A stretch of DNA of 64,000 nucleotides from Sambucus nigra (GCA_949130495.1 OX422209.1:693890757-693954756), one strand, 5' to 3'. Shown: positions 29,553 to 41,873, numbered from the stretch's first letter. The notes: a model not told the origin generated them from the letters alone. Numbers and translations: made by a program.

Positions 29553-32486
29553 TGTAATACCCCGCATTTTTATCGATATTTATTTATGGGATTAATTAAA
29601 TTAAATGTGAATTAATTGAGAATTAATCCGGATAAAATACTAACGAGATGTGAGTTGGTATTTGATTATAATGTGTATAAATGACAATATATAAATATTG
29701 AAAATATTGAATTTGTCGTGAAATATAAATACGGCAATTTGAGAAATTTAGTTGGGACGCGCGTGACAGTCGCGTCAGGAAAATATTTAGTTTAATTAAA
29801 AAGTGAATTTTATTTTTATCAACCGTATGGTCATTTTGAGTGCGCCAACGCGTCCGGAAGGGTCGAAATAGTCAGAAAACACTAGTTTGGGTCTCGGGGA
29901 ATTTTTGGGCCTTACCGGCAACCCAAAAGGGTAGTTTGGTAATTTTGGAATTTTGGGAATTAAAACCCACGAAAATTAGAGTTAAAAATCTGATTTAGTC
30001 TTAATCCACTAACCCATTTTCAACCCCAATCTAGGTAGTGGGCTATGGGAGAAGTTAAGAAACATTAAACTTGCCAAAAACCAACCCCCACCTCCATTGT
30101 CATCTTGAGAAGAACTTGTAGAGAGAGAGAGAGAGGAGAATTCTGCAGAGAGAGAGGGAGAGGAATTCAACCATCTTCAACCAACAACAAATCTGGAACA
30201 TAAGGCAAGTGATTTAGTTACAATTAATTCCATTAATGTGTTCTTCCATGTTTAGGTAATTATCGAATTTTGTCTTGAAAGATTGATATAGACCCATGAA
30301 TTTGAGGATCAAAACTATGAACTATGTTAGGAATTGCATGTAGACATATTCTAGACGAATTATGAATTCATATATAACCCTTGATGACCTAAAAATGGAT
30401 TTAAGAAGAGGTTTATTAATGTTCTTGAAAGAAATAGAAAACTAGGGTTCTTGATGAAGTTTTGATCCAAATAAAGCTCTTGGTTGATGAATTATTGGTT
30501 TCAGAACGTTAACGATGTTGTAGGATGGTTGTATGATGATAGTATAACGTTATATTAGAGTTTCATGCATTATAATGGAGTTTTGGGATGATTTGAGGAC
30601 TGCAAAACGAAGCAGTCCGTAGCCAACCTGGTGCGATCGATCGATCGACATTCATCAGTCGATCGATCGACCACCATCGATCGATCGAGGTTCAAGGTCG
30701 ATCGATCGACCTTCCCAGAAAGAGTAAAATTTTCCTAGTTAAATTTTAATGATGTTAACCCTTAGAAATTATTATTGGAGACTTTATGAATATCCTTAGA
30801 CTTAAGGAAGACCAGTAGGTATGGTTATAAAATTTGGACCTTAATTATAATTCAATTTGAGGAATTATTCTAAAAGCTAATGAAACTCGATGAGTGAGAT
30901 AATATTAGGGTTAAAAGAGTAAATTTGAATAAATTGATGAAATGAGGTTTGGGGCAGAAGTAAGGACCTTAAGAATAATGATGTTATATGTGGGAATAAT
31001 AGGAGACTTAGTAATCCCTTTGAGATGGGTTTTAAGTACAAGAAGCGATGACGTGAGATGTGTCGACAGTCTACCTTATATATTATCGGAAGACTTAAAA
31101 ATGTATAAAATTGGAATAATGGTATAAGGATGTAGAATGTACCTTTATTAATATTGAGACATCTAAGATGTGTGAATGCTTAGTATATGATTTTATGTGT
31201 ATGACATACCTACCATACTTGCTATCACGGGAGGTTTACGTTCGCTTAGGGCCATCTCATCCTTGTGTGCCCGAATTTAGATTGGTACCTTAAGAACATA
31301 ATGCTAGAATGACTTATTTGTGAGTTAATAAGTCAGCTGACTATTGAGCGTAGGTATGTACGTGACCCATGGATATGTTGTATTATGTTCGCCTCCATTT
31401 TTGTGTGTTGTGCTTATTCTAACAATTCCTGAGAGATTCAGAATTTGTAATCCTTATGTACGTGATGTACCGGGATGGATAGCAGAGTATGTGTGCACCA
31501 CAGCTTAGCCTTGGGGTGCTTATATTGTATATTTATGATGTGAATAATATACAGTTAAATGAAAAGGAATTGTTATGTTTATTTATGAGAATCATTTATA
31601 GTAACTCCTTGAGAAGATAAATAAGGGGATAACCTCCAGTAAACGGTAAAGCTAATAATTGAGAATCTGAGTTCAAGTAAAGCTATCTATTTAAGTGATA
31701 ACATTGGGAATTCATATTGTGAATCGAGTAGTTGGGTTAGAACTTATGATGGTTTAGTTAGATATAAATAACACATGAATGGGTACAGGAACGTTAGGAG
31801 TGCACAGTTAGACGAGAGGTGAGTATTTCATGTGAGAGCACGTCCTAACATGTATCTTGCATTCATTGTTTTAAATGTTATTAAAGCACTTGCTGTTTTT
31901 AAAATACTCTCCACTTTCGGGCTCTGACCCGTTTGCTTTCAAATCTATTTTTTTGTAAAAACCTTTTACGTGCTCAGTCACAAGGACACCATGCATAGTA
32001 TTTCCATTCAGGTGACGAGCTGTAGCTGTTGTGGAAGTTACAGGGCTTTGACAGTAGACGCCTCTTTTCTAGTCTTGACTCCATATTCAGTTTCATCATT
32101 GTAGGTCATGTCGCCCATTTCTTTAGAGACATTTTATATTTCAGTTATTCAGACTTTGGTTTGTAATTAATTCAGGATGCAGACTTGTTTTATTTATTTC
32201 CATATTGGGATTGTTGTGAGGAGTATTTCCTCTAGACTCTTTATTACTTGTTGATTACACTATTGGGACTTTATTGTGAATGGTTATGTTATTCTTTTAT
32301 AATTCATTTATTGCATGTTAATCAGATTTAATTTAAAATTTGACATCTTACTTTTTTAAATACTAGGTGGTTAGTAATCATTAAAATGTTTTCGACAGTG
32401 ATGCTATTAACTGAACCAACTTGGCATTTTGTATTAATTTAATAAAGGAGTAGATAGCCGGTATTTAATTAGTCGGGGTGTCACAG
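29553..32486 (+). mobile_element. Tekay-3 5' LTR (2934 bp)
   Basis: TGTAATACCCCGC...CGGGGTGTCACA, matching 37346-40466 along its whole length. It contains a GA-rich microsatellite near 30120-30170, the GATC palindrome array, and the shared Tekay LTR blocks. Compared with the 3' LTR it lacks one 171-bp repeat copy and a 12-bp segment near 29886. Small open frames within it (for example 30942-31127) recur in the other LTR only because LTRs are copies. Confidence 0.93.
30633..30711. repeat. ATCGATCGAT palindrome array in the Tekay-3 5' LTR
   Basis: Four clusters of overlapping ATCGATCGAT-type palindromes, each of about 12-14 bp, separated by short spacers (CATTCATCAGT, CCACC, GGTTCAAGG). The array lies 1.08-1.16 kb from the LTR start and shortly after the word AAGCAGTCC, comparable with AACAGTCC before the Tekay-2 array. 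Confidence 0.95.
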
Positions 32487-32488
32487 GT

Positions 32489-32500
32489 GGTATGAGAGCA
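32489..32500 (+). promoter_or_regulatory. Tekay-3 primer-binding site, initiator tRNA-Met type
   Basis: TGGTATGAGAGC begins two bases after the LTR end. It matches the common plant retroelement site TGGTATCAGAGC, complementary to the 3' end of initiator tRNA-Met, with one mismatch. Confidence 0.85.
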
Positions 32501-32668
32501 TCAGGTTCTAGTGTCCTTTAGGATCTGTACGGCTTATTATGTTTCCGCTGAGCTTTCTTTGATGTAGAGCCCTATATTTTAGGACTGTTGTATTCCTTTA
32601 TGTATGCTTCGCTCTTTAGCTATTTTAAGTTTATAACTGCGAACTTATAGACTTTACTCTTATTTCAG

Positions 32669-33901
32669 ATGCCTCCACGACGTGCACCACGGATTCCTAG
32701 GAATGTACAGCCCGAGCCACAGGCAGCTCCAGTACAGGGCACTATGAATGCCGCCGAGGTTGCAGCCATTGTAGCCCAAGCGGTAAATGCCGCTCTTGCC
32801 ATTGTACAGCAGGCACCACCCCAGGCGCCGTTAGCCGCGCCAGTACAGGCACATGCATTCCCGTCTGCTTGGGAACGTATTCGTGATGCTTTTCAGAAAG
32901 CACACCCTCTTGAGTTCGCAGGTAGCTCCGATGTTGTGGTATCTAGTCAGTGGAGGAAAGATATTCAAAGGCACTTAAGGATGTATGAGTGCACCGATGT
33001 TCAGAAGCAGATACTAGCTACTTTCAAGCTAGTGGGAGCTGCATTGCAGTGGTGGGAGTCTATTACCACCGCAGAGGAGAGAGATACTCTCACGATACAG
33101 GAGTTTTGGGTGCGATTCGACCGCAAATATTTTTCGCCAGCTGTTCACACGGAGATGAGAAGGAAGTTGATGAGCCTCAAGCAGGAGGGAAAGACTCTGG
33201 CCGAGTATGAGGCCGAATCCACTAACTTGCTGAACATTGTTCCGGATGAGCTACCGACGGAAGAGAAGAAGATTCAGAAGTTCACAGATGGATTGACTTG
33301 GAGGATCCGTCAGCATTTGTTATGGAATCTCTCTTTAGCCACTTACTCTGATGTGGTTAATGTTGCACTGCTACACTGTCAGGATCACCGCTTTCACATG
33401 GCTGAGGGCAAGAGATCAGGAGAGTCCAGCCATCAGGGCAGGACTGGGGGAAACGGTGCCAGTGGGGCACAATCTGTTCAGGGGCAGAGGCAGGGTGATC
33501 AGGGTTCCCATCAGAGGGATCATAAGAGGTTCAGATCTGGAAATTTCAGGCACGGACAGGGAGGTTTTAGGCAGGGCCATCAGGGTCCGAACGGCCATTA
33601 GGTCCAGCAGGGTCAGAATGGTCAACAGCAGTTTCAGCCGGGCCAGCAGGGTCAGGGGAGGAATGGTAACGGCCACCAGGGCCGAGGGCAGCAGGGATAG
33701 CGAGGGGGAAACTTCCAAGGGAAGTGTTTCATTTGTGGTAAGATTGGCCACAAACGTCAGGATTGTCCTGATAAGGGCAGGGACCCACAGCAACAGCAGC
33801 AGGGTGCTCGACAGGAGCTGCAGAGGCCTATGTTTCCCGCCGCCCTCCCAGCACCACAGATGACAGCATTACCACCCATTCCAGCGGTCCCAGTTCAGTA
33901 G
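32669..33901 (+). pseudogene. Tekay-3 gag
   Basis: ATG at 32669 starts a frame with an Ala/Pro/Gln-rich head, then the retrotransposon Gag domain (WRKDIQRHLRMYECTD, AALQWWESI, FWVRFDRKYFSPAV, YEAESTNLLNIVPDE, KIQKFTDGL). It continues through a Gly/Gln/Arg-rich linker to a CCHC zinc knuckle near 33724-33765 (CFICGKIGHKRQDC). Stops at 33599-33601, 33698-33700 and 33899-33901 interrupt it. The same frame continues into protease, so gag and pol were one frame. It would package element RNA into particles. Confidence 0.93.
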
Positions 33902-35743
33902 GGACAGCTTCAGTATGGGAGAGTGTATCAGCTCCAGCGGTTCGCAGCCCCACAGGATCCACCAGCCATTGAGGGTATGTTCTCTATTCAGGGGACTCTG
34001 GGGCGCATTTTATTTGACACGGGAGCTACACACTGTTTTATTGCTATGAGATTTGCACGCACTATTGGGTTATTAGACACCGCAGAGAGCACCGCTACTT
34101 GTGTAGACTCACCGTTGAGTAGGGGCTCCATGATTTCGCTTATATGTAGAGGTGTGGGTATAGAGATCGGGAGGTTTACTTTACCCGCTGACATGTTAGT
34201 GTTAGAGATGACCGAGTATGATGCCATTATTGGTATGGATTGGCTAGTTGCGTATCGAGCCATGATTGACTGCTTTAGTAGGAGTATTATTTTTGCCATT
34301 CCCGAGCAGGAGATGTTTTTAGTGGCGATGCCTCGCCCTAAGGGAGGATCGTCCACTCATTTGTACTACATAGAGGAGGAGACCTCTAAGGAAGTGGTGA
34401 TACCACTTGATTCGATTCCGGTTGTTCGAGAGTTTGCAGATGTATTTCAGGATATACCTGGATTACCTCCGAGTAGAGAGATAGATTTTGTGATTGATTT
34501 GACGTCGGGCACTCGGCCTATTGCCCGCGCACCTTACCGTATGGCTCCAGTTGAGATGAGAGAGTTACGGGATCAGATTGAGCAGTTATTGGGTCAGGGG
34601 TTTATCCGGAGGAGTACTTCGCCATGGGGTGCCCCTGTGTTATTTGTAAAGAAGAGGGATGGATTGTTGAGATTGTGTGTGGATTACCGGGAGTTGAATA
34701 AGGTCACGATACGGAATAAGTATCGGTTGCCCCGAATCGATGACTTATTCGACCAATTGAGAGGAGCTTTTTTCTTCTCAAATATTGATTTGTGATCGGG
34801 ATACCATCAGTTGCGTATCAGGGAAGAGGACGTCTCGAAGACTACTTTCTTAACGAGATATGGTTCCTATGAGTTTCAGGTTATGCCTTTTGATTTGACC
34901 AACGCTCCAGCCGTGTTTATGGACTTGATGAATAGGGTGTTCAGAGAGTTCCTGGACCAGTTCGTCATTGTCTTCATTGATGACATTCTGGTTTACTCCC
35001 AGACAGAGGAGGAGCACGCCGAGCATTTGAGGCAGGTTTTGCAGACGCTACATTAAAACGAGCTGTACGCAAAGTATGAGAAGTGCGGGTTTTGGCTGAA
35101 GGAGGTTCAGTTTTTGGGACATATTATTTCCGACCGGGAGATATCTGTTGATCCGGGGAAGGTATCCGAGGTAAGGGAGTGGAGACATCCCACGACACCG
35201 ACTGAGATCCGTAGTTTCTTGGGCCTAGCAGGATACTACAGGAGGTTTATTCGGGGTTTCTCAAAGATAGCGGGTCCTTTGACACATCTGACTCGTAAAG
35301 GTATGCCGTTCATTTGGAGTGATGCCTGTCAGTTGGCATTCGATGAGTTGAAGTACAAGTTGACCTCAGCACCTGTGTTAGCATTGCCGAGACCGGGAGT
35401 TGAGTATCTAGTTTACACCGATGTGTCCTTATAAGGACTTGGAGGTGTATTGCAGCAAGAGAGTCAGGCCATAGCTTATGCTTCCCGTAAGCTTAAGCCT
35501 CACGAGAAGAATTACCCCACTCATGATTTGGAGTTAGCGGCAGTTGTATTTGCCCTTCGGATTTGGAGACATTACCTTTTGGGGGAGAAGTTTCGATTGT
35601 TCACAGACCACAAGTCCCTACAATACCTATTCACGCAGAAGGAGTTGAATATGCGGCAACGGAGGTGGCTTGAATTTGTGAAGGACTATCAGTTTGATAT
35701 CCAATATCACCCGGGGAAGGCTGACGTGGTACAGACGCGTTGA
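33902..35743 (+). pseudogene. Tekay-3 pol, protease, reverse transcriptase and RNase H
   Basis: Same frame as gag. Protease: [11 protein letters not shown] near 34010 with MDWL near 34240. Reverse transcriptase: [52 protein letters not shown] and the catalytic FIDDILVYS near 34975. RNase [29 protein letters not shown] and [22 protein letters not shown]. Stops at 34793-34795, 35054-35056 and 35432-35434. Near 35730 a single base is missing, which ends this frame at 35743 and moves the reading into the frame used by integrase. Catalytic residues of protease and RT remain. Confidence 0.93.
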
Positions 35744-37302
35744 GCCGTAGGCCAGTAGATGAGGTGGCAGGGGTATGGAAGGTAAAGTGGAAAGAGTTGG
35801 GACACCAGGATGCAGTGGCCCGATCGTTCATGTCTGTGATGACTGTTACACCGCAGATTGTCACCAGAGTGGTGAAGGCACAGGCAAATGACTCGTTCTG
35901 TCAGGAGAAAATAGTTCGATTATTAACAGAGGGAGTCGAGTCCTATACCGTTAGATCAGACGGGGGATTACGCTTCAATGGGAGACTGGTAGTTCTGAAA
36001 GGGGAGGAATTGCGACACGAGGTGATGGAAGAGTCGCACGGCTCACGGTTCGAGGTACATCCCGGTGGGGACAAAATGTACCAAGATATGAGACGTCAGT
36101 ATTGGTGGAGCGGGATGAAGAGAGATATTACCGTGTTTGTTTCTAAATGCGCCACTTGTCAGCTGGTAAACGTGGACCATCAGAGACCGGCAGAACTTCT
36201 ACAGCCATTAGAGGTCCCGATGTGGATGTGGGAGAGCATCTCCATGGACTTTATCATGGGATTGCCTACGTCACAGAGAGGTCACGACTCCATTTGGGTA
36301 ATTGTGGACAGGTTGACCAAAGTCGCTCATTTTCTACCCGTAAGGACCGACTACACTACGGGACAGTATGCCCAGCTTTTTATTACAGAAATAGTGAGAC
36401 TTCACGGTGTGCCCCTAAATATCGTGTCTGACCGAGACAAGATATTTGTTTCACGGTTTTAGGAGAGTTTTCAGGAGGCCATGGGCACGGAATTGCGATT
36501 GAGTACGGCTTATCATCCGCAGATCGATGGGTAAACCGAGCGTACCAATCAGATGTTGGAGGACATGTTGCGTATGTGCATCATTGATTTCGAGGGTGGA
36601 TGGGAGCAGTATCTTCCACTGGTGGAGTTTGCCTACAACAACTCCTACCAGTTCACTATTGGCATGGCTCCATTTGAGGCATTGTACGGTAGATCTTGTC
36701 GTTCCCCAGCATGTTGGTTGGAGATGGGGGACAACAAACTACTTGGGCCGGAAGTGATTCAGGATACTTCGGCGAGGATAGAATTGATACGGAGTCGCAT
36801 TCGGGTAGCTCAGGATCGGCAGAAGAGCTATGCTGATGCGAAGAGGTTCTTCAGGGAGTTCCAAGTAGGGGACCAGGTTTTACTCAGAGTATCTCCTATG
36901 AAGGGGATTATGCGATTTGAGAAGAAGGGGAAGTTGGCACCGAGATATGTGGGACCATTTCCTATCATCGAGCGGATTGGGTCTGTTGCGTATAGACTTG
37001 GGTTACCGGAGCATTTGCACAGGATTCATTATGTGTTTCATATTTCCTCGCTAAGGAAATATCTTAGAGATGATTTGGCTCATTCTCACATTGCTTTGGA
37101 GGACATCGATCTCCAGCCCGATAGCTCCTACGAGGAGGGTCCGATTGTTATTTTGGACCGAAGTGAGCGGAAACTGCGGTCAAAGATAGTTCCATTAGTA
37201 CGTGTTCAGTGGCGGCATCATAATGTCGAGAAATCCACATGGGAGCGCGAGGATGAGATGCGCGAACGTTATCCAGAGTTATTTTTTCCAGATACTTTTT
37301 AG
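35740..37302 (+). pseudogene. Tekay-3 pol, integrase with chromodomain
   Basis: Continues RNase H in the shifted frame. It has the HHCC zinc region (HGSRFEVHPGGDKMY...CATCQLV), the catalytic core (ISMDFIMGLPTSQRGHDSIWVIVDRLTKVAHFLPV, later VSDRDKIF, AYHPQ), the GPY-type C-terminal part (YVGPFPIIERIG, YRLGLPEHLHRIHYVFHISSLRKY) and a terminal chromodomain (SERKLRSKIVPLVRVQWRHHNVEKSTWEREDEMRERYPELF). Chromodomains in chromovirus integrases guide insertion to heterochromatin. Stops at 36460-36462 and 36532-36534 break the core. Confidence 0.93.
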
Positions 37303-37330
37303 TTTCGAATTTCGGGACGAAATTCTGTTA

Positions 37331-37345
37331 TTAGGGGGGAAGTAT
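37331..37345 (+). promoter_or_regulatory. Tekay-3 polypurine tract
   Basis: ATTAGGGGGGAAGTA directly before the 3' LTR start. It follows a near-perfect inverted repeat, GAATTTCG-GGA-CGAAAATTC, at 37307-37326. Confidence 0.85.
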
Positions 37346-38441
37346 GTAATACCCCGCATTTTTATCGATATTTATTTATGGGATTAATTAAATTAAATGT
37401 GAATTAATTGAGAATTAATTCGGATAAAATACTAACGATATGTGAGTTGGTATTTGATTATAATGTGTATATATGGCAATATATAAATATTGAAAATATT
37501 GAATTTATCGTGAGATAGAAATACGGCAATTTGGGAAATTTTGTTGGGACGCGCGTGACAATCGCGTCAGGAAAATATTTAGTTTAATTAAAAAGTGAAT
37601 TTTATTTTTATCAACCGTATGGTCATTTTGAGTGCGCCAACGCGTCCGGAAGGGTCGAAATAGTCAGAAAACACTAGTCAGGGATTTAGTTTGGGTCCCG
37701 GGGCATTTTTGGGCCATACCAGCAACCCAAAAGGGTAGTTTGGTAATTTCGGAATTTTGGGAATTAAAACCCACGAAAATTAGAGTTAAAAATCTGATTT
37801 AGCCTTAACCCACTAACCCATTTTCAACCCCAATCTAGGTAGTGGGCTACGGGAGAAGTTAAGAAACATTAAACTTGCCAAAAACCAACCCCCACCTCCA
37901 TTGTCATCTTGAGAAGAACTTGTAGAGAGAGAGAGAGAGAGGGGAGAATTCTGCAGAGAGAGAGAGAGAGGAATTCAACCATCTTCAACCAACAACAAAT
38001 CTGGAACATAAGGCAAGTGATTTAGTTACAATTAATTCCATGAATGTGTTCTTCCATGTTTAGGTAATTATCGAATTTTGTCTTGAAAGATTGATATAGA
38101 CCCATGAATTTGAGGATTAAAACTATGAACTATGTTAGGAATTACATGTAGACATATTCCGGACGAATTATGAATTCATATATAACCCTTGATGACCTAA
38201 AAAACGGATTTAAGAAGAGGTTTATTAATGTTCATAAAAGAAATAGAAAACTAGGGTTCTTGATGAAGTTTTGATCCAAATAAAGACCTTGGTTGATGAA
38301 TTATTGGTTTTAGAACGTTAACAATGTTGTAGGATGGTTGTATGATGATTGTATAACGTTATATTACATTTTCATGCATTATAATGGAGTTTTGGGATGA
38401 TTTGAGGACTGCAAAATGAAGCAGTCCATAGCCTACCTGGT

Positions 38442-38520
38442 GCGATCGATCGATCGACATTCATCAGTCGATCGATCGACCACCATCGATCGATCGAGGT
38501 TCAAGGTCGATCGATCGACC
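38442..38520. repeat. ATCGATCGAT palindrome array in the Tekay-3 3' LTR
   Basis: Copy of the array at 30633-30711. The palindromes are conserved, while substitutions occur in flanking bases (for example GCCTACCTGG against GCCAACCTGG). Confidence 0.95.
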
Positions 38521-39326
38521 TTCCTATAAAGAGTAAAATTTTCCTAGTTAAATTTTAATGATGTTAACCCTTAGAAATTATTATTGGATACTTTATGAAT
38601 ATCCTTAGACTTAAAGAAGACCAGTAGGTATGGTTATAAAATTTGGACCTTAATTAGAATTCAATTTGAGGAATTATTCTAAAAGCTAATGAAACTCGGT
38701 GAGTGAGATAATATTAGGGTTAAAAGAGTAAATTTGAATAAATTGATGAAATGAGGTTTGGGGCAGAAGTAAGGACCTTAAGAATAATGATGTTATATGT
38801 GGGAATAATAGGAGACTTAGTAATCCCTTTGAGATGGGTTTTAAGTACAAGAAGCGATGACGTGAGATGTGTCGACAGTCTACCTTATATATTATCGAAA
38901 GACTTAAAAATGTATAAAATTGGAATAATGGTATAAGGATGTAGAATGTACCTTTATTAATATTGAGACATCTAAGATGTGTGAATGCTTAGTATATGAT
39001 TTTATGTGTATGACATACCTACCATACTTGCTATCACGGGAGGTTTACGTTCGCTCAGGGCCATCTCATCCTTGTGTGCCCGGATTTAGATTGGTACCTT
39101 AAGAACATAATGCTAGAATGACTTATTTGTGAGTTAATAAGTCAGCTGACTATGGAGCGTAGGTATGTACGTGACCCATGGATATGTTGTATTATGTTCG
39201 CCTCCATTTTTGTGTGTTGTGCTTATTCTAACAATTCTTGAGAGATTCGAAATTTGTAATCCTTATGTACGTGATGTACCGAGATGGATAGCAGAGTATG
39301 TGTGCACCACGGCTTAGCCTCGGGGT

Positions 39327-39668
39327 GCTTATATTGTATATTTATGATGTGAATAATATACGATTAAATGAAAAGGAATTGTTATGTTTATTTATGAGAA
39401 TCATTTATAGTAACTCCTTGAGAAGATAAATAAGGGGATAACCTCCAGTAAACGGTAATGCTAATAATTGAGAATCCGAGTTCAAGTAAACAGTAATGCT
39501 TATATTGTATATTTATGATGTGAATAATATACGGTTAAATGAAAAGGAATTGTTATGTTTATTTATGAGAATCATTTATAGTAACTCCTTGAGAAGATAA
39601 ATAAGGGGATAACCTCCAGTAAACGGTAATGCTAATAATTGAGAATCTGAGTTCAAGTAAAGCTATCT
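39327..39668 (+). repeat. 171-bp tandem duplication present only in the 3' LTR
   Basis: GCTTATATTGTATATTTATG begins at 39327 and again at 39498, and both copies run through GGGGATAACCTCCAGTAAACGG to TTCAAGTAAA. The 5' LTR has one copy (from about 31518). Confidence 0.95.
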
Positions 39669-40466
39669 ATTTAAGTGATAACATTGGGAATTCATATTGT
39701 GAATCGAGTAGTTGGGTTAGAACTTATGATGGTTTAGTTAGATATAAATAACACATGAATGGGTACAGGAACGTTAGGAGTGCACAGTTAGACGAGAGGT
39801 GAGTATTTCATGTGAGAGCACATCCTAACATGTATCTTGCATTCATTGTTTTAAATGTTATTAAAGCACTTGCTGTTTTTAAAATACTCTCCACTTTCGG
39901 GCTCTGACCCGTTTGCTTTCAAATCTATTTTTTTTGTAAAAACCTTTTACGTGCTCAGTCACAAGGACACCATGCATAGTATTTCCATTCAGGTGACGAG
40001 CTGTAGCTGTTGTGGAAGTTACAGGGCTTTGACAGTAGACGCCTCTTTTCTAGTCTTGACTCCATATTCAGTTTCATCATTGTAGGTCATGTCGCCCATT
40101 TCTTTAGAGACATTTTATATTTCAGTTATTCAGACTTTGGTTTGTAATTAATTCAGGATGCAGACTTGTTTTATTTATTTCCATATTGGGATTGTTGTGA
40201 GGAGTATTTCTTCTAGACTCTTTATTACTTGTTGATTACACTATTGGGACTTTATTGTGAATGGTTATGTTATTCTTTTATAATTCATTTATTGCATGTT
40301 AATCAGATTTAATTTAAAATTTGACATCTTACTTTTTTAAATACTAGGTGGTTAGTAATCATTAAAATGTTTTCGACAGTGATGCTATTAACTGAACCAA
40401 CTTGGCATTTTGTATTAATTTAATAAAGGAGTAGCTACCCGGTATTTAATTAGTCGGGGTGTCACA

Positions 40467-40471
40467 CTTTT
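40467..40471 (+). repeat. Tekay-3 target-site duplication, right (CTTTT)
   Basis: Exact match to 29548-29552 directly after the LTR end GTGTCACA. Confidence 0.9.
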
Positions 40472-40640
40472 TAGAGGAGAGCAACTTTTTTACCTCATCT
40501 GTCGTGATAGCCTTGGTGGGTGATTCATCCATCTCCACTTTTTTCGTCGCTAGAGAACTCACTAGCGTCACCACTTGTTCCGTCACCTTTTTGAGTCGGA
40601 GCGGTTTCTGCTGTAGCTGCTCCTCCAACGGCCCCGCACA
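40472..40640 (-). pseudogene. Short coding remnant at the Tekay-3 insertion site
   Basis: Minus-strand frame with LEEQLQQKPLRLKKVTEQVV and KAITTDEVKKLLSSK. If Tekay-3 is removed, the frame continues a short way into the sequence left of 29548, so Tekay-3 inserted into this unit. The Lys/Glu-rich character and ...TDEVKKLLSS resemble the N-terminal part of a Tat-type gag, but I am not sure. From 40640 to 40869 I see nothing identifiable. Confidence 0.35.
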
Positions 40641-40869
40641 GGAATTACGTAAGCTTGACCCAAGCTAGCCATATCCACATTATTTTTCTTCAGAAACTTA
40701 AAAAATATTCTCATCAAGTTCATCCCACTCAGCGACACGACCGTTATTACACTTTCCTGCCCTCCTTAAGGAGCAGGTGCTCTTGCTCCAGTAATAATGA
40801 CCTTATGGTCAAACTTTATTTTCTTATATTGGTCAAACTTTGTTTTTGATATATATACATACATAAAGT

Positions 40870-41429
40870 CTCATGTAAGGACTCCTTATGGTGCAGACCC
40901 TGGTGCATACCATTTTTGAAAAATAGTAAAAAAAAAAAAATTTGATGAAACTATATGGATATGATCTCCACTATGAGAATATCATCTCCAATTTTTTTCA
41001 TCAAAAAATTCAATAAAAAACGTTGAGCTTAGTTGATATGTAAAAAGAGGTATAAATATACATTTTCGACGATTGTAATTTTGGGTTTACACTAGTGACT
41101 TGATTGATTGAATTTTTTATGAAACCTCATGAATATGATATTCTTACTCTAAAGATCATATCCATGTATTTTCTCATCAAAAAATTCAATCAAAAGGTGG
41201 GTGAGATGATTGCCAAAATTTCAACGGTCGAAAATACTTATTTATACCAATAATTACATATCACCTCATCTCAAAGGGTTTTTTTTATTGAATTTTTTTA
41301 TGAATAAAATTGGACATTATCTTCTCACCATGGATATCATATCCATAAAGTGTCATTAAAAAAATTATTTTTTACTATTTAAAAAAATAGCATATACCGG
41401 AGTCTGTACCATAAAGAGTCTTACATAAG
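40870..41429. mobile_element. 560-bp foldback (MITE-like) element with long terminal inverted repeats
   Basis: The left end (TCATGTAAGGACTCCTTATG then GTGCAGACCCTGGT) is the imperfect reverse complement of the right end (ACCGGAGTCTGTACCATAAA then GAGTCTTACATAAG) over about 65 bp, including the AAATAGTAAAAA stretches. Inside, further inverted pairs occur (for example TCATCAAAAAATTCAAT at two places against ATTGAATTTTTT at two places), so most of the element can fold on itself. No coding sequence. No convincing target duplication seen, so the superfamily is undetermined. Confidence 0.8.
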
Positions 41430-41433
41430 GGGG

Positions 41434-41589
<156 letters not shown>

Positions 41590-41873
41590 ATTTTTAAGGT
41601 TTATTTGAGATTTTTTAGGTATTTGAATGCTTAATGGTGCAATTCATGGCTTTTCGGGAAAGTTTCCACTCAAAATGCAACTTTAGGGGATTTCAATCAT
41701 TTCATCAAATGGAAGTCGGGCCCAAGATATTCATGTAAGTTGTATCTCTCTGAGTTATATTTGCATAGCCACTGATGGCGTGTCATTCCGACCTCGTATG
41801 ACCAAGTTGTTGTCATTCGACCGAAGCACGTTCATTTCCCCATTTGAAGCAAAACTTGGGCTGGAAAACAGGG

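Larger units (their letters stand above)
29553..40466 (+). mobile_element. Tekay-3: structurally complete Tekay/Del-type chromovirus, 10.9 kb
   Basis: Complete layout: target duplication CTTTT, 5' LTR, primer-binding site, gag-pol with C-terminal chromodomain, purine tract, 3' LTR, CTTTT. The large LTRs, pol domain order and a chromodomain at the end of integrase place it in the Tekay/Del branch of Ty3/gypsy chromoviruses. By eye the two LTRs differ by only a few percent plus one 171-bp duplication, so it is the youngest element here. The coding region is nevertheless interrupted by eight stops and one frameshift, so this copy cannot move by its own proteins. Confidence 0.93.
37346..40466 (+). 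mobile_element. Tekay-3 3' LTR (3121 bp)
   Basis: Same ends as the 5' LTR. It is 187 bp longer, mainly through a 171-bp direct duplication, with a further 12-bp difference near 37680. Substitutions are sparse, though about ten fall in the first 230 bp. Confidence 0.93.

Noticed and set aside
30942..31127. Conserved 61-codon frame present in both Tekay-3 LTRs (also 38751-38936)
   Set aside because: Conservation is due to LTR duplication; no domain, no Kozak or promoter evidence, and no counterpart seen in the Tekay-2 LTR.
33416..33793. Minus-strand 125-codon frame in Tekay-3
   Set aside because: Shadow of the Gly/Gln/Arg-rich gag linker.
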